Source: Branchiostoma floridae (Eukaryota; Chordata; Leptocardii; Amphioxiformes; Branchiostomatidae). Taken from it: a stretch of 64,000 bases of DNA. The position numbers were made by a program, and so were the translations under genes. Below are positions 37,031-49,512 of this stretch, one piece after another; positions within the stretch are counted from its first letter, which is position 1; every line of letters begins with the position of its first letter. The DNA lies in the NCBI RefSeq assembly GCF_000003815.2, contig NC_049979.1:20222291-20286290 (forward strand), in the 5' to 3' direction. The notes beneath the pieces are model-generated. The model worked only from the letters and a program-made list of their open reading frames with translations. It searched no databases and was not told the DNA's origin.

Positions 37031-37031
37031 A

Positions 37032-37380
37032 TTGAACCTGCTAGGCAATACTCTTGACTTCAATAGTTTATCCGAATCAGCCCGTATCCATCTACTATCA
37101 AGGGGTTCACCTTTCCTGTCACATTCTACAAACTGCAGTATATTACAGTTAACCCAGTTATATATTGTACATACGAAACGTTTTGCAACTACCTTGCAAC
37201 CTGACTTATATGCAAATAGCTGTGAACTGTTTGTTTTGATATTGTCATTTATTTTTATAGCTTGTCAGTTATCTTTTTTTTTGAGAGGTGATGTGAATAT
37301 TAGCGTACTGCTAGAGTGTATTACCTCTCTGTCCTGTTTTTTACTTTAATGTTGAATAAATAAAAAATAAAAATAAAAAT
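37032..37380 (+). mobile_element. Possible 3' end of a LINE
   Basis: A reading frame encoding LLSRGSPFLSHSTNCSILQL and YIVHTKRF resembles the extreme C-terminus of some LINE ORF2 proteins, and the segment ends in AATAAATAAAAAATAAAAA, a tail of the kind LINEs leave. No reverse transcriptase is attached, so only the last few hundred bases are present. The tail is clear; the family assignment is tentative. Confidence 0.4.
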
Positions 37381-38099
37381 TGAGGCACTGTGGGCCTCCT
37401 AACATGGCACGCTTTTTCGCACAGTGCGCACACTCACTCCATTGTTTGTTGCAGAGAGTGGTCAAGTTTTGATGACTGAATTTTTAGGCATCAAAAAACA
37501 TACGTTGACAAGAAATGCATTCATGCTGCTCATGCTGTTCATGAGCCCTTAACTCTCCGCATGACAACGGCTGAAGTTGCTGGACGTTTTCGAGAACGTA
37601 CCCGGGTTGAATGCACTGAATGCGGCGACCCGACTAGCAAAATCATTATGAAAAAAACACGACGACGTCAACATAGACAAAACTCTGAAAAAAGTCTACT
37701 TATCGGGAAATATCTTCGACCTCTCTCGAAAGTTTCATTTTCATACTTGGTATGAATCATCAGTTAGAAAGCTACACATCTTTGGAGCGTTCGCACTCCT
37801 GTCATCTTCATGGAAACTTTCCCGTGGGAAAATATCAGCTGCAATGTTTATGTTATTGTCCTATGATCGGTTTCTACTCAAGTTCAACTAATATTTAAAG
37901 ATGGATACATGTGAAACTTTATCTCTTGTATGTGTATGGCAGCTGTGTGACCGCTTGGTAGGTCGCCAAACACACAGTGACAGGTGACCGCAGTGTTTAG
38001 CCGCTACCAACATTTCTTCATTTTTTCAAATAACAAGAAATGAATAATTAGAAGTAGAAGTATATCTTGAATGTGTGCAAGGATTTAAAAAACGCTAGA

Positions 38100-38263
38100 T
38101 CCATTTATTGTTAGCAAAGTTATTGCTTCTTCGCTTAATTGAACGAATCCGAGTCATTGCCAAATGTTTGCCGATCAGCGTCATGGTCTACTCGCCTTTC
38201 TATGTTGGCGCCGGGCCAGATCAAGAGGGGCAAAGTTCAGAGAGCAAAGTCAGGCTCAGCAAC
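38100..38263 (+). promoter_or_regulatory. Leader/promoter shared by HNMT-like genes A, B and C
   Basis: The ~160 bases before the start codon of gene A are recognisably repeated before gene B (about 42,590-42,762) and gene C (about 46,640-46,798), sharing TTGAACGAATCCGAGT-type, GCCAAATGTTT and CTATGTTGGC blocks and ending in ATGGCAG|GTATG. Conservation of the leader between copies suggests that transcription start and first exon were duplicated with the gene. Confidence 0.55.
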
Positions 38264-41200
38264 ATGGCAGGTATGGGCATTTCCTGTGCTGTAAGCAGAT
38301 CTATTTATTTCGGAGGATTTTAACAGCCATTGTAACCCGCACTGTATGTAGTTAACTACCAACATTATTACGTTCGCCAAAAAGGTTAAATTGTCGGTTT
38401 GTTTGTTAGTGTGTGAACAACATAACCTTTGGTGGATTCTAATGGTATTTTGGGTAGCGATGGCAACTTATAGTGTGCTTTATGTACATACACTACAATC
38501 CAACATGGCGCAGATGACGTCAAAAGAAAAGCCTGTATAGTTGAATACTGTGCGACCGTTAGGAAATGTAACCATATATTCTACATGCAAGAATGAGTGG
38601 CACAAAAACAACGTTTATTACCTCCATGAAATGTCATGAAGGTTATATTTTACCCCGCGTTTGTCTGTCTGTCTGTGTGTGTGTAAACAAAATAACTCAT
38701 GAACGGTTGGGTGGATTGGTTTTATACTTGGTGTGTTGGTAGTGTCTGATGAAAGCTGAAAATGATTAGATTTTGGACCCCCTAGCGGCTACCCTTGATA
38801 CTGCAGCGCAACTTCCGGTTTTGCTATCTCGGTGTTCTGCACATGCTATGGTCACGATTTTTGAGTATTAGATAGCTCTTGTGCTCAGGAAGAAATGACA
38901 TAAGTTTTTGCCCCCTAGCGTCTAGTTTTGGGATAGCAGGGGCATTTTTGTCAAAAACTTCTGAAGAGGATTACTCAAGAAGGGAACAATGGATTTTCAT
39001 GATTTTTGGTATGTAGGTACCTTAGACAATGTTGTACACGATAAGATACTAATTATGCAAAATAGGAATACATTTGCATGATTAATGAGAATATTCTATC
39101 ATAGTCGTTTTTTCAATGTATCTCTTGTCCTGGACGTGATATGGTCTTGAAATTTGGCTGGTAGATAGCTTGCAGTGTCATGGCAAAGTGGGACAGGTTT
39201 CAGCCCCCTAACATTTAATTTCGGAACTGCAGGGGCATTTTTGCCAAGACATTCTAAAGAGGTCAACTGCAGAAAGGATTGACGAATTGGCATCATTTTA
39301 GGCATGCAGGTAGCTTGAGCAAAGACGTTCATAATGATATGCATGTTATGCAAATGAGGGCTTAATTTGCATAATTAATGAGGGAATTGTATAATCCCAT
39401 TGTTTTTCAATAAATGGACCAATAAATGTAACACATGTTCATTATGATAGGTGGAATATAAGCAGATACCAATTATGGTAATGAGGAACGTATTTACATA
39501 ATTTATGTAAAAATTGCAAAACCACTTTATGATTAATAATGGGAATTTTATAATTGTGAAATGTGTAGGTTAGTCAATGATGAACAACACCATGCATAAA
39601 TTATCTTAATATGTTAGTCAATTGCATGAAATTTACGAAAGCTCTAAATTTTCATGGAGGTATGAGGTCGCCGAACTCTAGTTTGTACTGATAAGTGAAT
39701 TGCACTCCGACAGGATTACTGAAATTCGGAAAGTTGGCCATGGTGCACCATTCTCATGAGCGGTTTTCGGCAAGTTTAAGAGCCTGGCAGGCGGCCGTAG
39801 AGACCAGAAAGGACGACATGTACCAAATGTCTTATAAAGCCAAGGTTCCAGACTCCATCCTGTGTGAGCCGGGAACCGACCTGCGTGTGCTGGGGATCGG
39901 GAGTGGATCAGGTGAGACCGCCATGTTGACCTTGAGACATGTCAAATTTGTTTTTAATGGTTTTCACTCGACTATGTTTAGGCCCTGAGTTGCAAAGTGA
40001 GCATTTTATGGCAGAAACAATTATGGGTTAATGACCCGCACCGAGGTGTATATGGTGTCATAATGCCTGGCCTTTGCTATAACCACCGAATAAAACCACC
40101 GAGTGAGCGAAGTCATATGTTCAACCTTCCTGACCACTTAGATTTCATAATGAATGTTGCTTGGAGGGGTCTATTTTCTATTTGCACGCTCAGATCAGGT
40201 TTAGGATTCCCAGAGGCTGCCATCCTGATAATCAAATAAACATGGCTTTATTGACAAAACTGAACTTTATTTCTTGTCAGGGGAGGCCGATAGCGTCATA
40301 TTAAAGAAGCTTCTACAGCGCCACAGCAGTGTGTACAACCACAGGGTTGTGGAACCGTCGGGAGAATTGCTTACGCGATACAAGGTGAGGATCGTCTGAA
40401 CTCTTTTTCCATGCATTTTCAACACGTACAGTTTCTCTGCCATACAAACTGCTAGACAGGTGCGATAAGTGTGCATATATACCCTAAGGTGATGATGAAG
40501 TGTCGCTGTTTCGCTTAAGCGTTTACTTTGCTAGTACTTGTGTTGCGTTAATTCATTACGATGAATCATGGTGGATGTTTTCAACAAAATATGACAGACT
40601 CTGGCCTGACGCAGTCAAACTAATCCTAAAGACTAAAGGCTCACGTTACTGTAAATCTAAAGGCACTTGTTGGTGGAGACATGATCCTCGGTGCTGTTAG
40701 ATGTGACTGGCGTCAGCAGACAGCAGAAGAATACTTCCAGACGAAGGACGACACAAAGTTCCACCTGATCCATGCTGTCCACGTTCTGTACAACGTGGAG
40801 GACCATGACTCCATCTTGCGGAACATGTGGGAACAGCTGGCAGACGGTGGCTACATGTTTGTCGTCATGCAGTCAGGTAAATTCAGAAGGTCTTCATGCT
40901 GAAGGAGACCTAAAAACCCGTGAAAGTGGCTTCCATCTCTTCTCTATTAAATTGATCACATAACGTTGTATGGCTGTGTCAAACTTTCAACTGTAATAAT
41001 ATGAATTTCTGTATGCATGGATACCTATTGCAGTCCCTGTTCAACTCCTGCTTCTCTGCCTATATTCACAGACAAAGGTGGCTGGGGAGGGCTGCGGCAC
41101 AACTTGTGGGAGAAGTTTGGCCAAGGTGACCGTTTGAAGACATGGTTCCGCACGTCCGATGACGTCAATCAGTGTCTTGACAGAAGGGGCATCAGCTACG

Positions 41201-41436
41201 TCACATCAGTGGACGAAATGAACATAAACGTCTCAGAGTGTGTTAAGGAGGACTCAGAGGCGGGAGAGTTGCTTCTCGACTTCTTGACACACACGCCTTA
41301 CGTGTCGAGTGAGCCTGAGATAAAAGCGACGGCCCTGGAGTACATCCGGGGTAATTCATCATCGGTTGATGGCAAAATTTTCTTCAACGCGTTCGATGAG
41401 CTTATTCTATCATCTAAAACCTTTACAAAACAATGA
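38264..41436 (+). CDS. Histamine N-methyltransferase-like protein A
   Basis: Exons 38264-38270, 39714-39911, 40281-40384, 40663-40876 and 41072-41436 give 888 bases, 295 residues, close to the 292 of human HNMT. The tiny first exon (ATGGCAG) is supported by its repetition in genes B and C. Landmarks: VLGIGSGSGE, the glycine-rich S-adenosylmethionine loop; RVVEPSGE with the acidic residue that in the family holds the ribose; WRQQTAEEYFQTKDD; FHLIHAVHVLYNVED; and LLLDFLTHTPYVSSEPE near the C-terminus, all collinear with HNMT. The family methylates small amines in the cytosol. Compared with B and C it has an extra His in exon 3 (NHRVVEPSG) and a divergent start to exon 4 (GGDMILGAVRCDW, where the others read REDTSLGAVRFDW), yet the frame is open throughout. 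Intron 1 carries old dispersed repeats. Confidence 0.85.
38271..39713. repeat. Dispersed repeats in intron 1 of HNMT-like gene A
   Basis: From about 38,620 the intron holds a block with TTTGTCTGTCTGTCTGTG, ATAACTCATGAACGG and CCCCCTAGCGGCTACC, and a block near 39,300-39,400 with ATGCAAATGAGG and TAATTTGCATAATTAATG. The same phrases recur at 30,000-30,150, 46,190-46,570 and 48,770-48,810. They are non-coding and belong to unidentified dispersed families. Confidence 0.6.
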
Positions 41437-42139
41437 AAAAAAGATCATTAGATCTAGAAATTGTTTTGGATTTGCACTGTTTAACTAAACCAAACATATG
41501 ATCACTTTATCGTCATACTAACATCATAACTTTACGTATACCTATATCTTTTAACATATTCCGCTTGTTGTGCCCGCATGCAAGGTCAAATAAAAGGGTG
41601 AACTTCAATTATTATGTCGCTCTAGATAATGGTCCTGTAAACCAGCTATACAGAGACTGAAAGGAGTGATACCGTACGTGATATACGACTGGAACAGTGT
41701 ACATCAGTGTTAGCTATACGTTTTGTCTGTCATTGCCATAATAAGAGCCAAGTACGATCTTCACACATATGTGCTAGATGTCATGCGATATCTCGTCGAA
41801 TAGTGTTGTTGGGAAATGTATTCAACAATAAACTTCACTTAAACCAAAAATGTAAATATACCTTAAGTTGGAAATTTAGAACTTTAATCTTTATTAATAA
41901 TCAGATCAATAATGTCAATATTCGTTTTGTCGAATAATGTATCCAAATGCAACTTTATAACATTACATTGTGATCAATCCAAACATTGGCATGTGAGAAC
42001 GAAGACCACCAATAATCTTTTCAAAGTATTTGTCTCGAAGTATTCTTATTTCAGTTTATTACCTTCACAGTTTTCATATGCATCGACATTTCGAGATAAC
42101 ATCGAGCGGATCGGCTCGCCCAGTCGGCACAACACTCGA
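41437..42139. repeat. 3' flank shared by genes A and B
   Basis: This flank is collinear with 45,144-45,883 downstream of gene B, sharing CCAAACATATG, ATTCCGC, TGTGCCCGCATGCA and ATTCGTTTTGTCGAATAATG. A weaker version follows gene C near 50,060. The shared flank shows that the duplication unit covered the gene plus at least 700 bases beyond it. AATAAA at 41589 is a candidate polyadenylation signal for gene A. Confidence 0.75.
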
Positions 42140-42261
42140 GCCTCGGTGCTTTTAAATGTGACTGGCGGCAGCAGACAGCAGAAGAGTACTTCCAGACGAA
42201 GGACGACACAAAGTTCCACCTGATCCATGCTGCCCACGTTCTGTACCATGTTGAAGATCTT
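42140..42261 (+). pseudogene. Orphan exon-4 copy of an HNMT-like gene
   Basis: About 40 codons (SLGAFKCDWRQQTAEEYF, then QTKDDTKFHLIHAAHVLYHV) match exon 4 of genes A-D with an open frame, but the upstream start of the exon, its acceptor and all other exons are missing nearby. After gene B the corresponding spot (about 45,880-45,900) keeps only its first twenty or so bases. It is best read as the remnant of a further gene copy lost during tandem duplication. Confidence 0.8.
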
Positions 42262-42762
42262 ATTGTGTGGTCCCCGTTCCTTTACCAATCTCATATCTGT
42301 TGTGTATTTGTAATTTCCAGCCAGATTTACCAGTGGCATGAGATAGTATCAAAGCTTAGGAGTACAGCTGGCCAAGGGGAGTCATCAGACATTTCATGGT
42401 AGCCAAAAACACTCCTAGGCCGGCTTCACTCCTCTGACAGCTTTTGATACTATTTTATGATCTCTTATGCTAATGTAGGATCTGCTTGGAGCTTAGTGTA
42501 TTTGGTTGTTTATTGGCGTACATGCACACTGAAACAACACGCCCATCATCTTTAAGGAAACTCAAGGATTTTTAAAGTATTAGATCTACTTATTGTTAGC
42601 AAAGTTCTTGCTTCATCGATTGAACGTATCCGAGTTTGGAAAGAATCCAAATGTTTACCGACCGGCGCCATGGTATACTCCCTCTCCGGAGCTCCATGTT
42701 GGCTCCAGGCCGGGTCAAGGATAGGGGGCCAAAGTGCAGGGAGCAATATCCGGTTGACCAAC

Positions 42763-45143
42763 ATGGCAGGTATGAACATTTCATGCGCATTAAGGCAGAT
42801 GTACTCGGTTTTTTTAACAGCCATTATAACCCGCACTGTAATGTCGTTAACTACCAACATTATTACCTTTGCCAATAAGGTTATATTTTCAGTTTGTTTG
42901 CCAGTGTGTGAACAGAATAACTCGAGAAGCCTTGGGTGAATCCTGATGATATTTGATAGGTCGGTAGCGATTGCATCTTGGTGTGCTTTATATGGACGTT
43001 CACTCTAATCCAACATGGCGCAGATGACGTCAAACGAAAAGCCGTATAGCTGAATACTGTGCGACTTTTAGGAAATATAATCATGTAAGAATGAGTGGCA
43101 AAAAGCATATTTCTTGTACTGATAAGTGAATTGCATTCCGACAGGGTTACTGAAATTCGGAAAGTTGCACCATTCTCAAGAGCGATATTCGGCAAGTTTT
43201 AGAGCTTTAATGGCAGTCGTAGAGACGAGAAAGGACATGTACCAAATGTCTTACGAAGCAAACATTCCAGACTGTACCCTGTGTGAGCCGGGAGCCGACC
43301 TGCGTGTGCTGGGGATAGGGAGTGGATCAGGTGAGCCGCCATGTTGACCTAGAAACTTGTCAAACTGGTCATGGCCTATATTCTTCGCTGCTTTGCGATA
43401 AAAAATATACCTTCGTCAAATAAAATTCGTCAAATAATATGATGTCTCATTACAATGCAAATGAACAGAGAGAGAGAAAAAAATGCTGCAGAAAAAAACT
43501 CAGGGAACTGTTATTCAATGGTTGTCCTAAATTACAGCCACTCTTGCCTAACCGCTTTCCTCATTAACTATGTAAATTAGGTCCTAATTTGTATAGCAAA
43601 CGTTATATTATGTAAATCACCATCTAAGCTTGATACAAAAGCTATACTAAACCCGTAAACCCCGGCCGTCGTATGTTTCCAGCCAAAACGCCAACCGCAA
43701 TTCCAACAAAAACCGCTAGGAAGCCAAAACCTACACCACTTACTGTCTGCCCTTCCCTCAAAAATCGACGTATTGCAGAATTCAGTAAGGAACCCATAAT
43801 CAAAATCGACCGTTGTTTCACTGACGTCTACAAACCTTACGAACAAATATCAGGAAAATCTAAAGCTAAGCTATCCACAGCGTGTCGACTTATAAACGCC
43901 GACCACAAAAAACAACAAGAATGAATAATCATACCCACCCACTCGGTCGACAACAAACGGCACCAAAAACAGGCACTACTTATTATCAAAACTCAACTCA
44001 ATGTCATGTCAGGAGAGACTGACAGCGCCATCTTGAAGAAGCTTCTACAGCGCCACAGCAGTGTGTACAACAGGGTCGTGGAACCGTCGGGAGAAATGAT
44101 CGGGCGATACAAGGTGGGATCATCTGTAATTTACTCGTGTTCCATGCATTTTCAACGTTTCTTCGCCAGTCAGGTGTGACAAATGTAGCCTTGGATATAT
44201 TACCATGTGATGATTAAATATCGATGGCTTTGCTTTGCTCATACCTGTGTTGATAAATCACTTTGTGACACAGTGGCGGTCTCTGTAGCATATGTCCTGG
44301 CCCGAGGCAATCAAAGTAATCCAACAGGATCGTGCCACTGTAAATCCATAGGCACTTTTGCGAGAAGACACAAGCCTCGGTAAAGTGAGATTTGACTGGC
44401 GTCAGCAGACAGCAGAAGAGTACTTCCAGACGAACGACGACACAAAGTTCCACCTGATCCATGCTGTCCACGTTCTGTACTATGTGGAGGATCTTGACGC
44501 CACCTTGCGGAATCTGTGGGAACAACTGGGAGACGGTGGTTACATGTTGGTCGCCATACAGTCAGGTAAATTTTGCAGGTTTTGATACTTAGATGTTAAC
44601 GTTAAGACCTCAACATGTTATAGTTTTTAAAATTCTTTTCTCTCTATTTCACGAGTATTTCAAAACTATCAGTTGTAACTACCGTCGATGTAAAAAAACA
44701 ACAACTTCAAACTACATAAACTATTTTGGGGAGGTATAGACTCGACGAACTTCTCTCTGATTGTCCCCATGTTGACAGACAAAGGTGGCTGGGGAGGGCT
44801 GCGGCACAAGTTGTGGGAGAAGTTTGGACAAGGTGACCGTGTGATGACATGGTGCAGCACGTCCGGTGACGTCAAACAGTGTCTTGACACAAGAGGTATC
44901 AGCTACGTCACATCAGTGGATGAAATCAACATAAACGTCTCAGAGTGTTTCAAGGACGACTCAGAGGCGGGAAAGTTGCTTCTCGACTTCTTGACACACA
45001 CGCCTTACGTGTCGAGCGAGCCTGAGATAAAATCGACGGCCCTGGAGTACATCCGGGGTAATTCGTCATCGGTTGATGGGGATATTTTATTCAATGTGTT
45101 TGACGAGTTTGTTTTATCACATAAAACTTGTGCGAAAAAATAA
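42763..45143 (+). CDS. Histamine N-methyltransferase-like protein B
   Basis: Exons 42763-42769, 43145-43330, 44013-44113, 44352-44565 and 44779-45143 total 873 bases, 290 residues, all GT-AG and in phase. Motifs in order: GLLKFGKLHHSQERY near the N-terminus, VLGIGSGSGE cofactor loop, NRVVEPSGEMIGRYK, REDTSLGKVRFDWRQQT, HAVHVLYYVEDLDA, GWGGLRHKLWEKFGQGD and LLLDFLTHTPYVSSEPE. It is intact and closest to A and C; exon 4 is identical in length (214) and exon 5 too (365) in all three tandem copies. B keeps Tyr after LY in the LYYV segment, as in human HNMT, whereas A, C and D have Asn or His there. Methyl transfer from S-adenosylmethionine is expected; the acceptor amine is not established. Confidence 0.87.
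43640..43920. repeat. Dispersed repeat in intron 2 of gene B
   Basis: Contains AAAACCGCTAGGAAGCC and ACTTACTGTCTGCCCT, related to the block at 30,245-30,350 and to 47,290-47,400 in the same intron of gene C, where it reads GCCGCCATGGAGTCC. Its presence at matching positions in B and C indicates that the insertion came before their duplication. Confidence 0.55.
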
Positions 45144-46179
45144 CAAAGATCATTGCATCAATTGTTTTCAATTTGCACTGTTCAACTAAACCAAACATAT
45201 GGTCTTTATCGCCATACACACATCGTCACTTTACGTTATCATGTACGTTTATTCATGTACGTCTAGCTAGCACAACATATCTTTTAAAATATTCCGCCTA
45301 TTGTGCCCGCATGCAATGTAAAGTGAAAGGGTATGCTTCAATTCTTATGTCGCTCTAGACAATTGTCCTGTAAAGTGTAAACCAGTCATGTACAGCTGAG
45401 TGAGAGGAGTGATAATGTACGTGGTATACGACTGGAACAGTGTAACGTTACATCAATGCTATACATTTTGTCTGTCACTACCATAATAAGAGCCAAGTAC
45501 TCTCCTCAAACATATGTGCTACATGTTATGTGATATCTAGTCGAATAGGGTTGTTGGGAAACCTATTCTACAATAAACTTCAGTTTAAATCATAAATGTG
45601 AACATACCTTCAGTTGGAAATTTAATACTTTGATCTTTGTTAATAATGTCAATATTCGTTTTGTCGAATAATGTATCCAAATGCAACTTTACATATTGTG
45701 ATCAATCCAAACATTGGCATGTGAGAAATAGGACCGCCAATAATCTTTTCAAAGTATTTGACTCGAAGTATTCTTCTTTCAGCTTATTACCTTCATTATT
45801 TTCATATCCAGATCCATTAACACTTCGACATCAAACCGCGTGACGTGAGCGGATCGGCTCGCCCAGTCGGCACAGAACTCGAGCCTCGGTGCTGTGAAAT
45901 TCGTTTTGTCGAATGTAAAACTTTTCTGCCCCCCCGGGTGTCCAAATAGCCCGGCATACATTGTGATCAATCCAAATTTTGCCAGGTACCACCAATACTC
46001 AAAATTACCTGTATACTTATTAACTTTGAGTATATACCGGTTCTTGCGGTATTTTGTATTTACGCCTTTCGGCAATTGTATTCACAGAATTCAATTTATT
46101 ACCTTCACGGTTTTCATATTCATTGACGCTTCCAGATCAAATCGCGTGAAGGGATTTGCTTGGTGAAGTAGGTACTTTG

Positions 46180-46600
46180 GACAGAGATGTACACAATGAC
46201 ATGCAAATTATGCAACTAGGACTTAATTTACATAATCAATGATTAAATATGTAATTGTAGATATTACTTATGCACAGGAGACCCTAGTTTGCATGATTAA
46301 TGTAAATGTGCCATAATTGTATAGTGATATAGAGGTTTTCAACAATCATGTGGGACCGCGTATTATGAAGCGAAGTAAAGGTGAACAGCATGAGACACAA
46401 ATCATGCAAAACAGATTTTATATACATAGGAGGAAACGTTACAATATCCTTCTATGCTGAGATAAAACATTCATACTTTGAACAAGTTGCGCTATTTGGG
46501 TAGAGAAGATGGTCAAATGAGACAATTTATGCAAATGAGGATCTTATTTGCATAATCAATGGATATGCTTACGATACCTCCCTCAGAAAGGTTGATATCA
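46180..46600. repeat. A/T-rich dispersed repeat with ATGCAAAT octamers
   Basis: Several short blocks read (T)TATGCAAAT, CTTAATTTACATAATCAATG and related phrases, the same family as in intron 1 of gene A. Non-coding. Confidence 0.55.
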
Positions 46601-46798
46601 TTTGGCGACGGTATGAGGTCGTGGAGCTCTAGTTATCAATAATTTTAGCACATTGCCAGCAAGTTTTTCACTCGGGAAATTGAGCGAATCTACGTCATTG
46701 CCAAATGTTTACAAACGTTGGGCGTGGCCTACCCGCTTGTCTATGTTGGCAAGAGGTCAAATCCGGAGCTGTCGAGGGACCAAGGACAGTGGACTAGC

Positions 46799-49512
46799 AT
46801 GGCAGGTATGTCGGTATTTAGACGGTTTTAAGAGTCATTATACCCACAGTGTATAGCTGAATGCTGTGCGACCTTTATCAAATATAAACATGCGTTCTAC
46901 ATGTAAGAATGAGCGGGAAAAAGCGACGTTTACTTGTCCTGATAAGTGACTTGCATTCCGACAGGGTTACTGAAATTGGGAAAGTTGATGCACCATTCTC
47001 CAGGGTGGTATTCGGTAAGTTTTAGAGCTTTTCTGGCGGCTTTAGAGATGAGCAAGGACATGTACCAGATGTACGGACCAAAGGTTCCAGACTCCACCCT
47101 GTGTGAGCCGGGAGCCGACCTGCGTGTGCTCGGGATAGGGAGTGGATCAGGTGAGCCGCCATGTTGACCTATAGACGTGTCAAATTGGTTTTCACTGGTT
47201 TTCACATCAGCTATGCTTAGGTCCTGAGTGCATAAGCATAAGATTATTAAAGAAAAAACAATGATAATTCACAACCCCTTCTTGATTACCCCCTTCCAAC
47301 GTTTCCAACAAAAGACCTAATGCAATTCTAACAAAGCCGCCATGGAGTCCAAACCTTTAATACTTACTGTCTGCCTTCAAAGCTTTTCATCTCTTAAAAG
47401 ATAAATAACTAACTCAATATGCCCAGAACACGAGATATCAAAACCGGAAGTTAGGGTGCAGTACTGCAAAATGCAGCTGGAAAACATTTTTATTATTCGC
47501 ACGATCGCATCAGGTTTGGGTTTCCAGAGGATGTCGTCCACATAATCAAATAAATATGGCCATATTGACAAAAGGGAACATTATTCTTTGTCAGGAGAGG
47601 CCGATAGCGTCATATTAGAGAAGCTTCTACAACGCCACAGCAGTGTGTACAACAGGGTTGTGGAACCGTCGGGAGAAATGCTTGCGCGATACAAGGTAGG
47701 ACTCGAGTTCCATGCATTTTCAATATGCACAGTTTCTCTGCCATTCGAACTGCTAGATAGTTGTGGTAAATGTGCATATGTATTCCAAGGTGTGATGAAG
47801 TGTCGAAGTTTAGCTTTTGAAAGCTTTTACCTTGCTAGTACGTGTGTTGTGTAATTGATTCATCACTTTGAAACACCGTGGATGTCTGGGTTCTCTCGCG
47901 TTTTCAACGAAGGCCACTGGCCTGACGCAGTCCAAGTAATTCAGCAGGATCGTGTCACTGTTAATCTATAGGCACTTGTGCGGGAAGATACAAGCCTCGG
48001 TGCTGTGAGATTTGACTGGCGTCAGCAGACAGCAGAAGAGTACTTCCAGACGAAGGACGACACAAAGTTCCACCTGATCCATGCTGTCCATGTTCTGTAC
48101 CATGTGGAAGATCTTGACGCCACCTTGCGGAACATGTGGGGACAACTGGAAGACGGTGGTTACATGTTTGTCACTATGCAGTCAGGTACATTTTAGTACT
48201 GAGGTCTTGATACTGAAGGAGACCTAAAACTCTTGTGAAAGTGGTTTCCATTTCTATTAAAAACATATAACGTTGTACGGCTGTGTCAGAACTTTCAACT
48301 ATAAATTACGGTATGCATGAATAGTTATTGCTGCCCCGCAAAAACATCATGGCGATTTGATGCACTTAGCAGTATTTTCAGATACATCAGCAGTAGAGGT
48401 CGATACAACCTTCACTGAAAGTAGTGTGGTATATAGTCCATTACTGTAACACCAGCTGCTCGCATAAGTTGTACGGTAGCATGTGTTACTGACAACCTCT
48501 CGTGGCCAGGAGCCAATCGGTCCCTTCTAGGGACTGTATTTGATTACGACCTCAATGTACCGGGTCAATATGATAGATGTTTGTTTGTGTTTCCGTCATT
48601 CTTCAGTGGCTTGTTCCCTAATTCACGTTTGTGAAGGAAACAAGTGGTTCAACTAATGGTGTAAATTAGTACTAATTTGCGCAGTTATGGGTGGAATTCA
48701 TGCATTATGCTCTACATGTATGATAGGAACTAAGCACATACCATGTGCAACGTAGAAAGATCAACAGACATCAGTTATGCAAATGAGGACCTGATTTACA
48801 TAACTTATGATAAAATACCCTCATACCATAGTGATAAATGATGATACTCTCATACTTGTGAATGGGATAAACTGGTAATGCTTGGGTAGAAGGTAAAGGT
48901 ATACTTAATGTATGATTTATGATTTTGATTTAATAATCATAACAGTTGCAATTGAAGGCTAGACAGAGATATCCATCAGTTAGAGATCCAACTGTTGGAA
49001 TTTAACAAAATTTTCGAACAAATGTAGAATTTGAAATTCAAAAATTCCTTTTTTTTGTATTTTTTCCATAAATATTTTTCATGTACATGAATCATGTCAT
49101 TATGCTCAACGGACTCATGTTTTTTCTGCTTTTCTCCATGTTCATAGGCAAAGGTGGCTGGGGAGGGCTGCGGCACAAGTTGTGGGAGAAGTTTGGCCTA
49201 GGTGACCGCTTGAAGACATGGTGCAGCACGTCCGGTGACGTCAAACAGCGTCTTGACACAAGAGGTATCAGCTACGTCACATCATTGGATACAAACAACA
49301 TAAACGTCTCAGAGTGCTTTAAGGAGAACTCAGAGAACGGAAAGTTGCTTCTCGACTTCTTGACACACACGCCTTACGTGTCGAGCGAGGCTGAGATAAA
49401 AGCGATGGCTCTGGGGTACATCCGGGGTAATTCGTCATCGGTTGATGATAAAATCCTCTTTTCAGCGATGAGCGAGGTTATCCTAGCATTGAAAAATTGT
49501 GCAAAAGCATAG
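46799..49512 (+). CDS. Histamine N-methyltransferase-like protein C
   Basis: Exons 46799-46805, 46965-47150, 47595-47695, 47972-48185 and 49148-49512 total 873 bases, 290 residues. Same motif order as A and B: GLLKLGKLMHHSPGWYSVSF, VLGIGSGSGE, NRVVEPSGEMLARYK, REDTSLGAVRFDWRQQT, HAVHVLYHVEDLDATLRNMW, GWGGLRHKLWEKFGLGD and LLLDFLTHTPYVSSEAE. The reading frame is open. Intron 4 is the longest of the three tandem copies (about 960 bases) because of added A/T-rich repeats. The last copy of the array; a P450 follows 1.2 kb downstream on the same strand. The start of exon 2 may be off by one base. Confidence 0.87.

Noticed and set aside
37561-37755. Small basic protein with Cys pair
   Set aside because: Short, no relatives recognised, no splice or promoter evidence.
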